Of a stretch of DNA of 26,104 nt, positions 1-8,495 are shown piece by piece. This DNA comes from Clostridiales bacterium (GTDB taxonomy: Bacteria > Bacillota > Clostridia > Oscillospirales > CAG-272). The stretch is from positions 1 through 26,104 of the forward strand of contig SFNW01000010.1 in NCBI GenBank assembly GCA_004554105.1. Direction: 5' to 3'. The position numbers and the translations under genes are program-made. Every line of letters starts with the position of its first letter. Positions within the stretch are counted from its first letter, which is position 1. The notes below the pieces were generated by a model that worked only from the letters and a program-made list of their open reading frames with translations, was not told where the DNA came from and searched no databases.

Positions 1-183
1 GGGCTCGAGTGGAAATGCACGTTAAAGCTGCTCGTCACGGGCGGGCTGCTGCTTGTACTCTGCGTGGTCTTTACGACCTATATGATTCCGCTGATTGTGC
101 TTTGCGTCTTTTCGCTGACCGCCTTGTCGGTCGCGGCGGAGACGAGCGCGGTCATCGACGCGAGATTGGTCAAAGAAAAATAA
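1..183 (+). CDS. C-terminal end of a membrane protein (partial)
   Basis: The frame is open from the first base of the window to a TAA at 181-183, giving 60 residues with no start inside the window. The fragment holds one long or two short hydrophobic stretches (GGLLLVLCVVFTTYMIPLIV, then LCVFSLTALSVAA) and ends in a short charged tail, ARLVKEK. It is therefore the last membrane segment or segments of an integral membrane protein. The family cannot be named from so little. The gene is followed directly by a strong hairpin terminator shared with the convergent histidine kinase gene. An open frame that carries a hydrophobic pattern and stops right at a terminator supports a real gene end. Confidence 0.6.
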   Translation, partial: GLEWKCTLKLLVTGGLLLVLCVVFTTYMIPLIVLCVFSLTALSVAAETSAVIDARLVKEK

Positions 184-217
184 AAAACCGGCAGGGAAGA
201 CTTTCCCTGCCGGTTTT
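184..217. terminator. Bidirectional intrinsic terminator
   Basis: A perfect 15-bp inverted repeat (left arm 184-198, right arm 203-217, loop GACT) has four A's on the left and four T's on the right, so it can work in both directions. It sits between the convergent ends of the membrane protein gene and the histidine kinase gene. Confidence 0.9.
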
Positions 218-244
218 GCGTTCTTGTTCTTGTGCGGTATCGTC

Positions 245-1498
245 TTACGGCAGAATCGCCGTGACCGAAAGAATGCCGTCCGCGTCCTGCGCGGCGGAGA
301 TTTTGCCGCCGTGGGCGCGCACAACGGCGGAGGCAATCGAGAGTCCGAGACCGAAGCCGTCGCGCTTGCCCGAATGCGCCTCGTCCGCACGGTAGAAGCG
401 GTCGAACAGCTTGCCGAGCTTGTCTTTCGGAAGCACAGGGCAGCGGTTGGAGGTGCGGATTGTCGCCTTGCCGCCCTTTTCGCTCACCGAAAAGCGGATT
501 TTGCCGCCGTCGGCGTATTTGACGGCATTGTCGAGCAGAATCGAGAGCAGGGAGGCGAGCTGTTCGCCGTCGCCGCGCACGCGGACGCCGCTCTGAATTT
601 CGGACACCAGTGTTTTTTCGGCAAGCGCGGCGGCGTCCGAAAACTGCTCTGCGGCGGTTTCGGCAAGCGCTGTGAGGTCGACCTCGCCGAAATGCTCGCG
701 CGGGCGTTCCTCGTCCTCGCGCGCAAGCGCGGTCAAGTCCTTTGCCAGTTTGATGAGCCGCTCGGACTGTGCGCGAATGTTTTTCGTCCACTTGTTTTCG
801 CTCGAGGTCAGTTCCAGCACCTCGACATTCGACTGAATGACCGCAATCGGGGTTTTCAGTTCATGGCTCGCGCCCGTGACAAACTCTTTTTGCCGCTGCA
901 AATTCAGCACAAAGGGACGGATTGCCGCGCCCGAAAGCGCAAAGGCAAGCAGCGTGACGAGCAGGAGCGAGAGCAGCGAAACAAGGATACAGATGCGGAG
1001 CAGCGTGTGCATCGAGGCGATTTCGACCTCGCAGTTGAGAAAGACAACGACGGTGCGGTTTTCGGCTTCCTCGTGCGGTGCGATACGGTAATAGTAGACG
1101 CCGCTTTTGCCTTCATCTTTGCCGCTCTGCAGCGCACTTTCGACAAGGGCGCTTGCCTCTTTTTCGGACAGCGACGCGAGATTGTCGGTATTCAGCCGCA
1201 GAATATTGCCGTTTTCATCGGTGACCGCGGCAAAATAACGCGTGCGGAACGGCGTCTCGGGCGAACGCATCGCCGTGGATTCGTTTGTCCGTGCGGGACG
1301 GTCGGGCTTTGCGCTTTGCTTGCTCGCGGTGTTCGGAAACCGCCCCTCGTTCTGCACAAGCAGCGTCAGCATACCGTCAATGCTTTGCAGAGTCTGCTGA
1401 CGGTTGCTGAATACGATGCCGAGCGAGACAAAGGTGATGACAATGGCGGCGCAGAGCGCCGCGACGGCGATAAACCGCAGACGGAGCTTGCGAATCAT
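245..1498 (-). CDS. Two-component sensor histidine kinase
   Basis: The 417-residue protein has the standard membrane kinase layout. Transmembrane helix 1 spans about 9-30, an extracytoplasmic sensor region about 31-165, and transmembrane helix 2 about 167-190. Next come a HisKA dimerisation helix with phospho-acceptor His212 in SHELKTP and a HATPase_c domain. That domain shows the N box LLDNAVKYA (Asn324), F box FDRFYRAD (365-372) and G box GFGLGLS (381-387). The sensor region matches no domain I recognise. The ATG at 1498 is chosen because GGAGGAAA lies just upstream and because the remnant regulator gene ends in an ATGA overlap with it. The kinase looks fully functional, yet its co-transcribed response regulator is broken. 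It must signal to another regulator or be on its way to decay. Signal unknown. Confidence 0.93.
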   Translation of the reverse strand: MIRKLRLRFIAVAALCAAIVITFVSLGIVFSNRQQTLQSIDGMLTLLVQNEGRFPNTASKQSAKPDRPARTNESTAMRSPETPFRTRYFAAVTDENGNILRLNTDNLASLSEKEASALVESALQSGKDEGKSGVYYYRIAPHEEAENRTVVVFLNCEVEIASMHTLLRICILVSLLSLLLVTLLAFALSGAAIRPFVLNLQRQKEFVTGASHELKTPIAVIQSNVEVLELTSSENKWTKNIRAQSERLIKLAKDLTALAREDEERPREHFGEVDLTALAETAAEQFSDAAALAEKTLVSEIQSGVRVRGDGEQLASLLSILLDNAVKYADGGKIRFSVSEKGGKATIRTSNRCPVLPKDKLGKLFDRFYRADEAHSGKRDGFGLGLSIASAVVRAHGGKISAAQDADGILSVTAILP

Positions 1499-1814
1499 AG
1501 CGTTTCCTCCAGCAGATAGCCTGCGCCGCGAATCGCGCGGATATTGACATTGCCGCCGATTTCGGCGAATTTTTTGCGCAGGTTGGAGATGTTGACCCAA
1601 ACGACGTTGCTCTCGACGTCGGTATCATAGCCCCAAACGCGCGTGAGAAGCTGGTCGGGTGAGAGAAGCTGACGCGGATTTAGTTGTCCGCCAGCCCGTA
1701 AGCATAGGCGTCCTCGCCGTCATAGACCGCGTCGACGGTATAGTTGTTGTGTTCCAGTATGGCGACGAGCGCGTCCGAAAAGCCGCGTTCGTCCTCAGCC
1801 AGCAGAAGCCGCAT
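1495..1814 (-). pseudogene. OmpR-family response regulator with internal deletion and frameshift
   Basis: The start at 1814 follows GGGAGGTGAC and gives 44 residues of a receiver domain, opening MRLLLAEDERG and reaching YDGEDAYAYGLADN. A TAA then stops it at 1680-1682. In the next frame, directly continuous, is the end of an OmpR/PhoB winged-helix domain: NPRQLLSPDQLLTRVWGYD, then VESNVVWVNISNLRKKF and IRAIRGAGYLLEE. It stops at 1495-1497, overlapping the kinase ATG as ATGA. An intact family member has about 225 residues; only about 105 remain. The missing part includes the phospho-acceptor Asp, the rest of the receiver, the linker and the first half of the DNA-binding domain. The sequence shows the join directly. 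Whether it is a true deletion or an assembly error cannot be told here. Confidence 0.85.
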
Positions 1815-1869
1815 AAAGTCACCTCCCGCATACAGAATAGCCGCGCCGCCTAAAGCGGGGCTAAAGCGA

Positions 1870-2808
1870 TTATCCGATTAAGCCGTAGGGGCGGTAGGGC
1901 GACGCCGCTTTGACCGTGCAGCCGTACAGCTCACCGTCTTTGCCGAGCGAGTAGACCACCTCATGCGACTTGAAAAAACTGTTGCAGTCGGCAAAAAACT
2001 GCACGGTCACTTCGGCTTTGCCGTCTGCTTCGGCGACGTTTGTAACAACATAGTTGCAGAGGCGATTCGGCGTTTCCGCAGCGGTGATGCAGAGCTTGCC
2101 GTCTTTGACGTCGAGCAGCTCGGCGGTGCTTTTCTTTGTGACCGTGATGCCGAAGACCTTGGCGGCAAGCGAGACAAAATCGTCGTAGAGCAGAACGCCG
2201 TCTTTTCCACAGCGTTCGATGAGATAGGCGGCGGCGTCCGCAATCCCGGCTTTGCCGTAGGCGGGCAGCTCCCATTTGAGCGAACGGTCAATCCAGTCGC
2301 AGACCGCGTCGGCATAGGGGTTGTCCGTAAAGGCAAATTCGGGTTCTTTTTCCGCCTTATCGGTCAGGAGGAGAAAGCAGTCGACCGTGTCGGTGAGAAT
2401 CGCCGTGTGATGCCCGACGGGCAGCGCGTCGATGCCCGATTCGGTCACGGTAAACTCAAAGTACAGGCAGGGAAGTCCGTATTCCTCCTCGTCGCGCACC
2501 AATTTATAGTCGCTGATTTTCAGCGTCTTGAATTCAAGAAAATCGGATTCGCCCTCGAGCATCTGTCTGAGAAACGCAAGGCAGTTGTCCGAGAAGTTGC
2601 CGTCACAGTCGAATTCTTCCCAGTCGGCAAGCGAGGTGATGGTCCACCGGTTACCGTCCTTGACGAGTGTTCCCGCGCCTTTGCCGTCTGCCTTTGCCGT
2701 GACGATGACCGAGGTTTCGCCCAGGCGGATATCGCCGCCGTCCTTGCCGCAGGAAACAAGCGGCAGCGCAAGCGCAAGCAGGATGAGCGGGAAGAATCGG
2801 ATTTTCAT
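1870..2808 (-). CDS. Lipoprotein of unknown function
   Basis: The 312-residue protein begins with a short signal sequence ending in a lipobox, LVSC, with the lipidated cysteine at residue 20. It should therefore be anchored on the outer face of the membrane. The start at 2808 is chosen over an ATG eight codons upstream because GGAGG sits seven bases before it and because the lipoprotein signal begins there. The mature part is acidic and mixed alpha/beta. It has a segment near the middle about the cost of a field (GHHTAILTDTVDCFLLLTDK) and a helical region around DAVCDWIDRSLKWEL. I recognise no domain family. It has its own promoter and lies 55 bases before the response-regulator remnant and histidine kinase, so it is probably in their transcript. 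A role as an accessory sensor or target of that system is possible but is only inferred from position. Confidence 0.82.
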   Translation of the reverse strand: MKIRFFPLILLALALPLVSCGKDGGDIRLGETSVIVTAKADGKGAGTLVKDGNRWTITSLADWEEFDCDGNFSDNCLAFLRQMLEGESDFLEFKTLKISDYKLVRDEEEYGLPCLYFEFTVTESGIDALPVGHHTAILTDTVDCFLLLTDKAEKEPEFAFTDNPYADAVCDWIDRSLKWELPAYGKAGIADAAAYLIERCGKDGVLLYDDFVSLAAKVFGITVTKKSTAELLDVKDGKLCITAAETPNRLCNYVVTNVAEADGKAEVTVQFFADCNSFFKSHEVVYSLGKDGELYGCTVKAASPYRPYGLIG

Positions 2809-2838
2809 AGCAGCCTCCGAGAATGAAATCATGCTCCT

Positions 2839-2867
2839 ATTCTATCACGTCGGGCGCAAAATGTAAA
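2839..2867 (-). promoter_or_regulatory. Sigma-A-type promoter for the lipoprotein/two-component genes
   Basis: On the minus strand, TTTACA (2862-2867) and TAGAAT (2839-2844) are separated by 17 bases. The site lies between the upstream gene's terminator and the lipoprotein start at 2808, which leaves a leader of about 25 bases. Confidence 0.75.
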
Positions 2868-2878
2868 CTCCCCGCGAC

Positions 2879-2910
2879 GCAAAAAGGAAGCCCGAAGGCT
2901 TCCTTTTTGC
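2879..2910 (-). terminator. Intrinsic terminator after the GH43/SLH gene
   Basis: A perfect 14-bp stem (2879-2892 with 2897-2910) has a four-base CGAA loop and an A/T-rich outer stem that supplies the U run. It starts four bases after the stop codon of the minus-strand SLH gene. Confidence 0.9.
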
Positions 2911-2914
2911 AGAT

Positions 2915-5900
2915 TTACTTTTGTCTGTATTCCGCCGCCGCGATTCTCGTGAAGATAACGCAGGCTTCGCTGCGGGCAATCGCGTCGCTTGGGCGGTAGT
3001 TGCCGCTTCCGGCGTCGCCGCCGACAATGCCTGCACGGTAGAGCTTCCGGACTGCCGCCGCGCAGGGCATAGAATCGGTCACATCGGGATTCGAACCGTC
3101 GCGAATGGCGGTATACTCGCTCTCGGGCAGAATATTTGCGAAGACTACAGCCATATCGCCGCGCGAGATGTCGGCGTTCGGGTTGGTGAACTGCCCGTCC
3201 TTGATGATGCCGTTTGCAATACAGTATTCGACGTAGGGCGCATACCACGCTTCGCCCGCCGCCGCGGCGCGAACCGTCTTATTGTAGTACGCCTTGTGAA
3301 TATTGACAGCCGCGGTCAGTGCCTGCGCAACCGTAAACTTGCCGTCGGGCGAGAACTTGGTCGTCGACGTGCCGTTTGCAAGAGTATACTCGTATGCCGC
3401 CTTGACATAGGGGTAGAACCAGTGCTTCTCGGTCACGTCGGTGAACTGATTTTGGTAGGTGCGCGACGCCGTGAACTTGGACGCGCTTTCGCCGCCGAAG
3501 CCGGTCACGCGCTCGGCAATCGGCATTTCGTTTACCGTTACGGTAAAGACCGTATCGAGCGCGGGCGGCGCACCGAGATAGGGAACGCCGTCCTTGTAGG
3601 CGAGCGGCTGAATGAAGATGCAGCGGTTATACCGGTTGTTTGCGTGCAGCTTGACGTGGTAGACCGCGTAAGTCTCGCTGCCGCTCGGCGAGGGGACGAA
3701 AACCGTCGCGCCGGGGGCGAAAATCTCGTTGTCTGCGTCGCGGCGCTGCATCGGCGTCGGCTGCTTTTCCCACGAGGAAGCCGAAAGCAGGTCGGTTTTG
3801 TCGGTCAGTTTTAAGAGTCCCGTGCAGTAGTCGTCGCCGTCCGCGTAGTTTGCGGCATAGGCGATGTAGAGCGTGCCGTCCTCGCCGTAGACGGGGTAGG
3901 GACCCTCGATAATGTCGTAGCCCTCCCACGACTTGTCGGGCACGGCTATCGCGCTGACCCCGCCGTCAAAGGCGGTGGGGCTCTTCAGCTTGCCGATGGC
4001 CAGCATTTGCTTGTGCCTTGACGCGGTGTTGTCCGCCGCCGTCGCGAAGACGCTGCTGATGTAGTAGCGGACGCCCTCGTATTCAAAGATGCGCGGGCTG
4101 AGCCACGAATAGATGCTGCTGTCCAGCCCTTCGAGTACGCCGATATAGGTAAAGCCGCTTTCGGGGCTTTTTGCAGTGCAGGACAGCACAATGGGCTGAC
4201 GCTTTGCGGAGGAGGAGGTCGACGCGGCGACCGAGGCGTAGAGATACCATGTGCCGTCGAAGCGGTAGAGCTGGGGCGCCCAAATGCTCTTGACGCCGCT
4301 TGCCGCCGTCCAAATAACGGTCGGCGTCGTATTGCCGATGTCGGCAAGGTTTGCCGCCTTGGAGAGCAGAATGCAGGGCGTCGTGCCGGCGGCGGAGGGA
4401 CGGACATAGTAGTACCAGCCGTCCGCATAGCAGACGCTCGGGTCCGCGCCGTAGCCGATAATCGGGTTTGTAAAGGCTACCGTTCCGCTGCACTTTGCGT
4501 CGAGGTCGAGGCTTGTGTCAAGCGTCGCGCTGTTTGTGCCCGAAACGCCGGCGTTGCCGCGAATTTCGCCGACGGTGCGGAGGTCGCCGCCCTCGATATG
4601 CAGGGTATAACTGCCGTTGAATGCGTTCTTTTCCTTGGTTTGGACAAGCGCGATGTCACCGTGAAATTCGCCGCCGGTAATGTTAATTGTAATGTTTCCG
4701 TTGACGGTGCTGACGTCCTTGTCGACATTGGCGGGCGTCGCCATGCCGTAGATGCTGCCGAAGAAGCAGCCGCCCGAAATATTCAGCGTGATATTGCCGT
4801 CCTGACTGTTTTTGCCCGTGCCGCAGACGTCGCCGAAGAAGCTGCCGCCCGAAATCTCAATCCGGCTGTCGCCGCTCACGGTGCGGAGCGTATTTGCGCC
4901 GCCCTGTGCGCGCTCATTGCCTGCGCGAAGGAACTCCCACGAGCCGCTTTTTACGGTAATCTCGGCGGGCGCCTTGCCGGGGTCACGGTTGGTCGTCGCC
5001 GTCAGGCGCGAGCCGGTATAAATGCCGATGTACGCGGTTACGCCGCCGTCGCGGTGAATCCTGCCGCTCACGCCGTCGCCGAAGATCGTGGGATTGCCGT
5101 CGCAGAAGATATATGCCGCAAGTCCGCGGGACTCAAAATCGACCTGCTCAAACAGGGTTTCGCCGCCGAGCGTGAGAACAGAGGACAGTTCGATGCACGC
5201 ATCTGCCGCCGTGCGGAAGTCGACGCCGCCCCATACCGAGGTGATAGTCAGCTTGCCGGAGGTTTTCGGCAGGGTGGCGCTTGTGATGCGCAGCGGCGCG
5301 CAGACAACGACTCTGCCGCCTGCATCGCCGAGCGCGCGCACCGCGTCCTCGAGCGAGTCAAACGGTGTATGCGAGCTCTTGCCGTCGCCCGCTGTTCTGC
5401 CGCCGACAAAGACCACGCCGGCATCGGCGTTGACGAGCGGAACTTGGGCTTTTTCGGGCAGGTCGGCGCTGTTTGTGTCATCAAAATCGGCGGCGACGAC
5501 TTTGGACGCATAGCTGCCGTCGACTGAGCAGACCGCCGTGCCGCGCACGCGCGGCGCGGCAATCGAGGAGAGCGCCGTAAACTTGCCGCCCGAAATTTCA
5601 AGTGCGTAGTTGCCGCCGATATAAGACGCGGTCTGTGACTGCACGGTCGAGACGGTCGAGCCGCGGAATTCGCCGCCCGTGATGCGGATTGCGACGTCGC
5701 CGTCGTAGTAGGCGGTGTATCTGCCGCTGTTGTTGCCGGGGCGGGCAATGGCGTAAATCGGGCAGTTGAAGATGCCGCCGTTGATTTCGAGGTAGTAGTC
5801 GCCGTCCTGCGAGGCAAAGCCGCCGACCGAAATCATCGCGTCCGCCTGATTGGCTTCCTTGCCGGTAAACGAGCCGCCGTTAATGATTATGCGGACATTG

Positions 5901-6529
5901 CCGGTCGCGCCCATGGCGCTCTCGTTTGAAGTGCGCTTATTGGAGCCGCTGATTCCGTACCACAGACCGCTGTTGACCGTTATCGTGTAGTCGTAGAAGC
6001 TGACGTCTGCGGCGGTCATGCTGTTTGAGCTGATATACATACCGCCGAGAATCGTCATGTACTCGCCGCTGTCGCGGGTGCAGGTCACGCCGTCGCCGAT
6101 TGTCAGGTCGTTGCCGCCGCAAACGAGTTGATTGAAGTAATAGGTGCTTGCGTCGTGAATCGTGATATTCTCAAAGACGGTATCGCCGCCGAGATAGGTG
6201 TAGCCGGTCAGATTCAGCCGCGCTTCGCTTGTCTTGGCGTAGTTCACGCTGCCGACGCTGCTCGTGAAGGTGACAATGCCGCTGTTTTGCGGTAGATGCA
6301 GTGCGCTCCCCGACAGGGTCAGCGGACCGCAGACGACAATTTTGCCGCCGTCTTTCGGCAGGTAGTCGTAGGCTGCCGCGAGCGTCTTTAACGGGGTTGC
6401 ATCGCTTTTGCCGTCCGCAAGGTCGTTGCCTGCGTCCGAGACGTAGACGACCGTTTCAGCGGCGGCGACCGTCATGCCGAGACAGAGCAGAAGCAGCGCA
6501 GTACAGACCGAGATGATGAATTTTTTCAT
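2915..6529 (-). CDS. Secreted beta-helix-like/GH43-like/SLH surface protein, two modules
   Basis: The ATG at 6529 follows GGAGGG and opens a signal peptide (MKKFIISVCTALLLLCLG, cleaved near AAAE, residue 25), giving 1204 residues. Residues about 27-340 and 372-670 are two copies of one module. Each has a cap like VVYVSDAGND, a line with GGDTVFENI or GGETLFEQV, a GDGV line, and five copies of a repeat of the form INGGSF-G. This looks like a right-handed beta-helix. Residues about 688-1015 form a GH43-like five-bladed propeller with GADPS (Asp696) and DIIEGP (Glu875). The position of the middle Asp reads WLSP (Ser811) and the usual GPGH is APGA. Three SLH repeats (about 1029-1197, starting FTDVTEKHWFYPY) should bind cell-wall polymer. 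The gene lies 13 bases after the six-hairpin gene, so it is the last gene of the GH3 operon. Confidence 0.88.
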   Translation of the reverse strand: MKKFIISVCTALLLLCLGMTVAAAETVVYVSDAGNDLADGKSDATPLKTLAAAYDYLPKDGGKIVVCGPLTLSGSALHLPQNSGIVTFTSSVGSVNYAKTSEARLNLTGYTYLGGDTVFENITIHDASTYYFNQLVCGGNDLTIGDGVTCTRDSGEYMTILGGMYISSNSMTAADVSFYDYTITVNSGLWYGISGSNKRTSNESAMGATGNVRIIINGGSFTGKEANQADAMISVGGFASQDGDYYLEINGGIFNCPIYAIARPGNNSGRYTAYYDGDVAIRITGGEFRGSTVSTVQSQTASYIGGNYALEISGGKFTALSSIAAPRVRGTAVCSVDGSYASKVVAADFDDTNSADLPEKAQVPLVNADAGVVFVGGRTAGDGKSSHTPFDSLEDAVRALGDAGGRVVVCAPLRITSATLPKTSGKLTITSVWGGVDFRTAADACIELSSVLTLGGETLFEQVDFESRGLAAYIFCDGNPTIFGDGVSGRIHRDGGVTAYIGIYTGSRLTATTNRDPGKAPAEITVKSGSWEFLRAGNERAQGGANTLRTVSGDSRIEISGGSFFGDVCGTGKNSQDGNITLNISGGCFFGSIYGMATPANVDKDVSTVNGNITINITGGEFHGDIALVQTKEKNAFNGSYTLHIEGGDLRTVGEIRGNAGVSGTNSATLDTSLDLDAKCSGTVAFTNPIIGYGADPSVCYADGWYYYVRPSAAGTTPCILLSKAANLADIGNTTPTVIWTAASGVKSIWAPQLYRFDGTWYLYASVAASTSSSAKRQPIVLSCTAKSPESGFTYIGVLEGLDSSIYSWLSPRIFEYEGVRYYISSVFATAADNTASRHKQMLAIGKLKSPTAFDGGVSAIAVPDKSWEGYDIIEGPYPVYGEDGTLYIAYAANYADGDDYCTGLLKLTDKTDLLSASSWEKQPTPMQRRDADNEIFAPGATVFVPSPSGSETYAVYHVKLHANNRYNRCIFIQPLAYKDGVPYLGAPPALDTVFTVTVNEMPIAERVTGFGGESASKFTASRTYQNQFTDVTEKHWFYPYVKAAYEYTLANGTSTTKFSPDGKFTVAQALTAAVNIHKAYYNKTVRAAAAGEAWYAPYVEYCIANGIIKDGQFTNPNADISRGDMAVVFANILPESEYTAIRDGSNPDVTDSMPCAAAVRKLYRAGIVGGDAGSGNYRPSDAIARSEACVIFTRIAAAEYRQK

Positions 6530-6542
6530 GTTTCCCTCCGTT

Positions 6543-8495
6543 TTATTTTTCGATAACCGAGAAATCGCCGTCAAGCTCGGTGCCGATGCGGTAGAGCGTG
6601 GTCATGCGGAATGCGGCGGGCCAGCCGACGAACATATCGTTGAGATGTCCGCGCGCCTCGCGATTCTTGCGATAGCGCGTCCAGCGTGCGATGAAGAAGG
6701 CTTCGCTTTGCAGCCCCTCGGGGCGGTCGTGTCCGTGCAGCGTGATGCCGCCCTTCGGCGTAATGCAGAGCAGGGCGTTGCACCAAAGCGCACGCGCACG
6801 GGCATTCCAACGCGCATCGCCGGTCAGTTTGGCAAGACGCATATACTCGGGAATCACAATGTCGCCCCAAAGGTCGACGGCGGGGTGCTGGGTCGAAACC
6901 GAGGTGCCGCCCTGCGTGTAGTAGCCGAGGCGGGAAAAGTCGCAGTCCGCGTCGTAAATCGCGTCATAGGAATACGCCCATGACTGGAAATAGTAGGCGG
7001 CTTTTTCGGCGGTGACGAGATATTCGGGCTTGCCGGTCAGCTCGTAGAGGTCGAGCGCGCTCTTGATAAAGGGATAGGCGGTCTCCTTGTCGATGCAGGC
7101 GCAGTCGATTGCCCCCGCCGTCACGCAGAAGTCGTCGACATCGCGCGCCGCATAGAGTGCCATGGCGCGCTCGGCGCAGTCGAGGTAGACCTTGTTTTCG
7201 GTCACGGTGTAGAGCGACAGCAGTCCCATAATCATAAAGCCGCCGATGGAGCCGCCGTCCGCCGCTTTTGTGCCGTCGGGATTCCATTTCAGCCCGAAGC
7301 CGGTCTTTTCGTCGTAATGCGAGACGAAGAAGTCGCCGAGCCTCACGGAAAAATCGAGCAGCTCGGGGCAGTCGATGCCGTGGTCTTTCAGCAATTTGTA
7401 GGAAAGTGCCATTTCGGACACCGCCCAGCCGTAGTTGCAGACGTCGCAGGCGATGTAGTTGTGATTCAGATGCCGCGCGTAGTTGGTCGGGAACAGCCCG
7501 TTTTCAAACTGCGACGCCGCCCATGCGCGCAGACTGCCTATCATGTCGTCGCGCAGAGCCGTGTTGCCGGTGCGGAAGGCTTCAATCAGCAGCATTCGCG
7601 CCTGCTTCATTGCCTGACCCGACCAGCCCGCCTCGTAGACCTCGTGGGGCATATAGATGCCGCGCCCGTTCGGGTCGTTGCGCATGGCGTTGCGAAACAT
7701 TTTGACGCCGCCGACGTCGGCGAGCAGGATTTCGGACTGGCGAATGCTGTTTTCCCACGCGGCTTTGACGTCCATCACAGGCTCGTGCTTAAACGGAAAG
7801 ATGTCTTCGATGCGGTCGAGCAGCGACGCCGTGCCGTAGTTTTTCCATTTCGGCGTGCCGACGAACAGATAGAATTCGACGGCGAAGGTCTCGCCGACGG
7901 TCAGCGTGCGGTAGGTGTCATAGCGTGCGCTCATCACGTCGTGGTCGACATAGGAGAGGGGCGCTTCGGTGACGGGGTAATAGATGCGGTGCGCAAGGCA
8001 GCCGTCCGCACCTTTTTTCAGCGAGCAGGCGGAGACGAGGCTGTCCGCGTCGCAGTCCGAGGCGAACAGCGCACAGACGGCGTCCTCTGTCTCGGTCAGC
8101 GTGCAGGAGGGAATGCTCTCGCGGTCGTAGGCGAAAATCCACGGCTTGCCGTCCTGCGTCAGCCCGTGCGCCTCCTTGCCGTTTGAACGCACGTTCCCCG
8201 AAAAGGAAACGCAGGGAATCAGATAGCGGTCGGTCACAAAGAGGTCGCACGCCTCGACAATCCACTTGCCGGTGCGCTCGACAATGCCGGTATTCGTCAC
8301 GGTGCGCCGCACGCGGAAGAGTCCGTCGCCGAGCGGCGTGAGCGTGTCTGCCGCCTCAAAGCCGTCCGCAAAGTATGTACCGTCGGTTGCTTCAAAGGCG
8401 ATTTCCTCGCCGTTCGCTTCAAAAATCGGCGGGCGGAGTTCAAGCAGGGAATCGCCGCTTTTTGCGGCGGTAAAGCCGTTTTTTGAGAAGAACAT
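6543..8495 (-). CDS. Predicted six-hairpin (alpha/alpha barrel) glycan-active protein
   Basis: The 650-residue protein has no signal peptide and should be cytoplasmic. Residues about 1-235 read as a beta-sandwich. Residues about 240-650 are helix pairs of the kind seen in six-hairpin glycosidases, with conserved-looking aromatic and acidic stretches: PTNYARHLNHNYIACDVCNYGW, GFGLKWNPDG, STQHPAVDLWGD and GGITLHGHDRPEG. I cannot place it in a numbered GH family, so the substrate and reaction are unknown. The ATG at 8495 overlaps the GH3 stop codon by one base (TGATG), with GGAGGG upstream inside the GH3 gene, so the two are translationally coupled. A longer open frame to 8654 is rejected because it lies wholly inside GH3 and has no ribosome site. 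Operon position between GH3 and a surface GH43-like protein supports a role in the same glycan pathway. Confidence 0.78.
   Translation of the reverse strand: MFFSKNGFTAAKSGDSLLELRPPIFEANGEEIAFEATDGTYFADGFEAADTLTPLGDGLFRVRRTVTNTGIVERTGKWIVEACDLFVTDRYLIPCVSFSGNVRSNGKEAHGLTQDGKPWIFAYDRESIPSCTLTETEDAVCALFASDCDADSLVSACSLKKGADGCLAHRIYYPVTEAPLSYVDHDVMSARYDTYRTLTVGETFAVEFYLFVGTPKWKNYGTASLLDRIEDIFPFKHEPVMDVKAAWENSIRQSEILLADVGGVKMFRNAMRNDPNGRGIYMPHEVYEAGWSGQAMKQARMLLIEAFRTGNTALRDDMIGSLRAWAASQFENGLFPTNYARHLNHNYIACDVCNYGWAVSEMALSYKLLKDHGIDCPELLDFSVRLGDFFVSHYDEKTGFGLKWNPDGTKAADGGSIGGFMIMGLLSLYTVTENKVYLDCAERAMALYAARDVDDFCVTAGAIDCACIDKETAYPFIKSALDLYELTGKPEYLVTAEKAAYYFQSWAYSYDAIYDADCDFSRLGYYTQGGTSVSTQHPAVDLWGDIVIPEYMRLAKLTGDARWNARARALWCNALLCITPKGGITLHGHDRPEGLQSEAFFIARWTRYRKNREARGHLNDMFVGWPAAFRMTTLYRIGTELDGDFSVIEK

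Noticed and set aside
1839..1862. Hairpin between the lipoprotein and regulator remnant
   Set aside because: The eight-base stem has a mismatch and no T run, so it is probably not a terminator. It may only be chance in GC-rich DNA.
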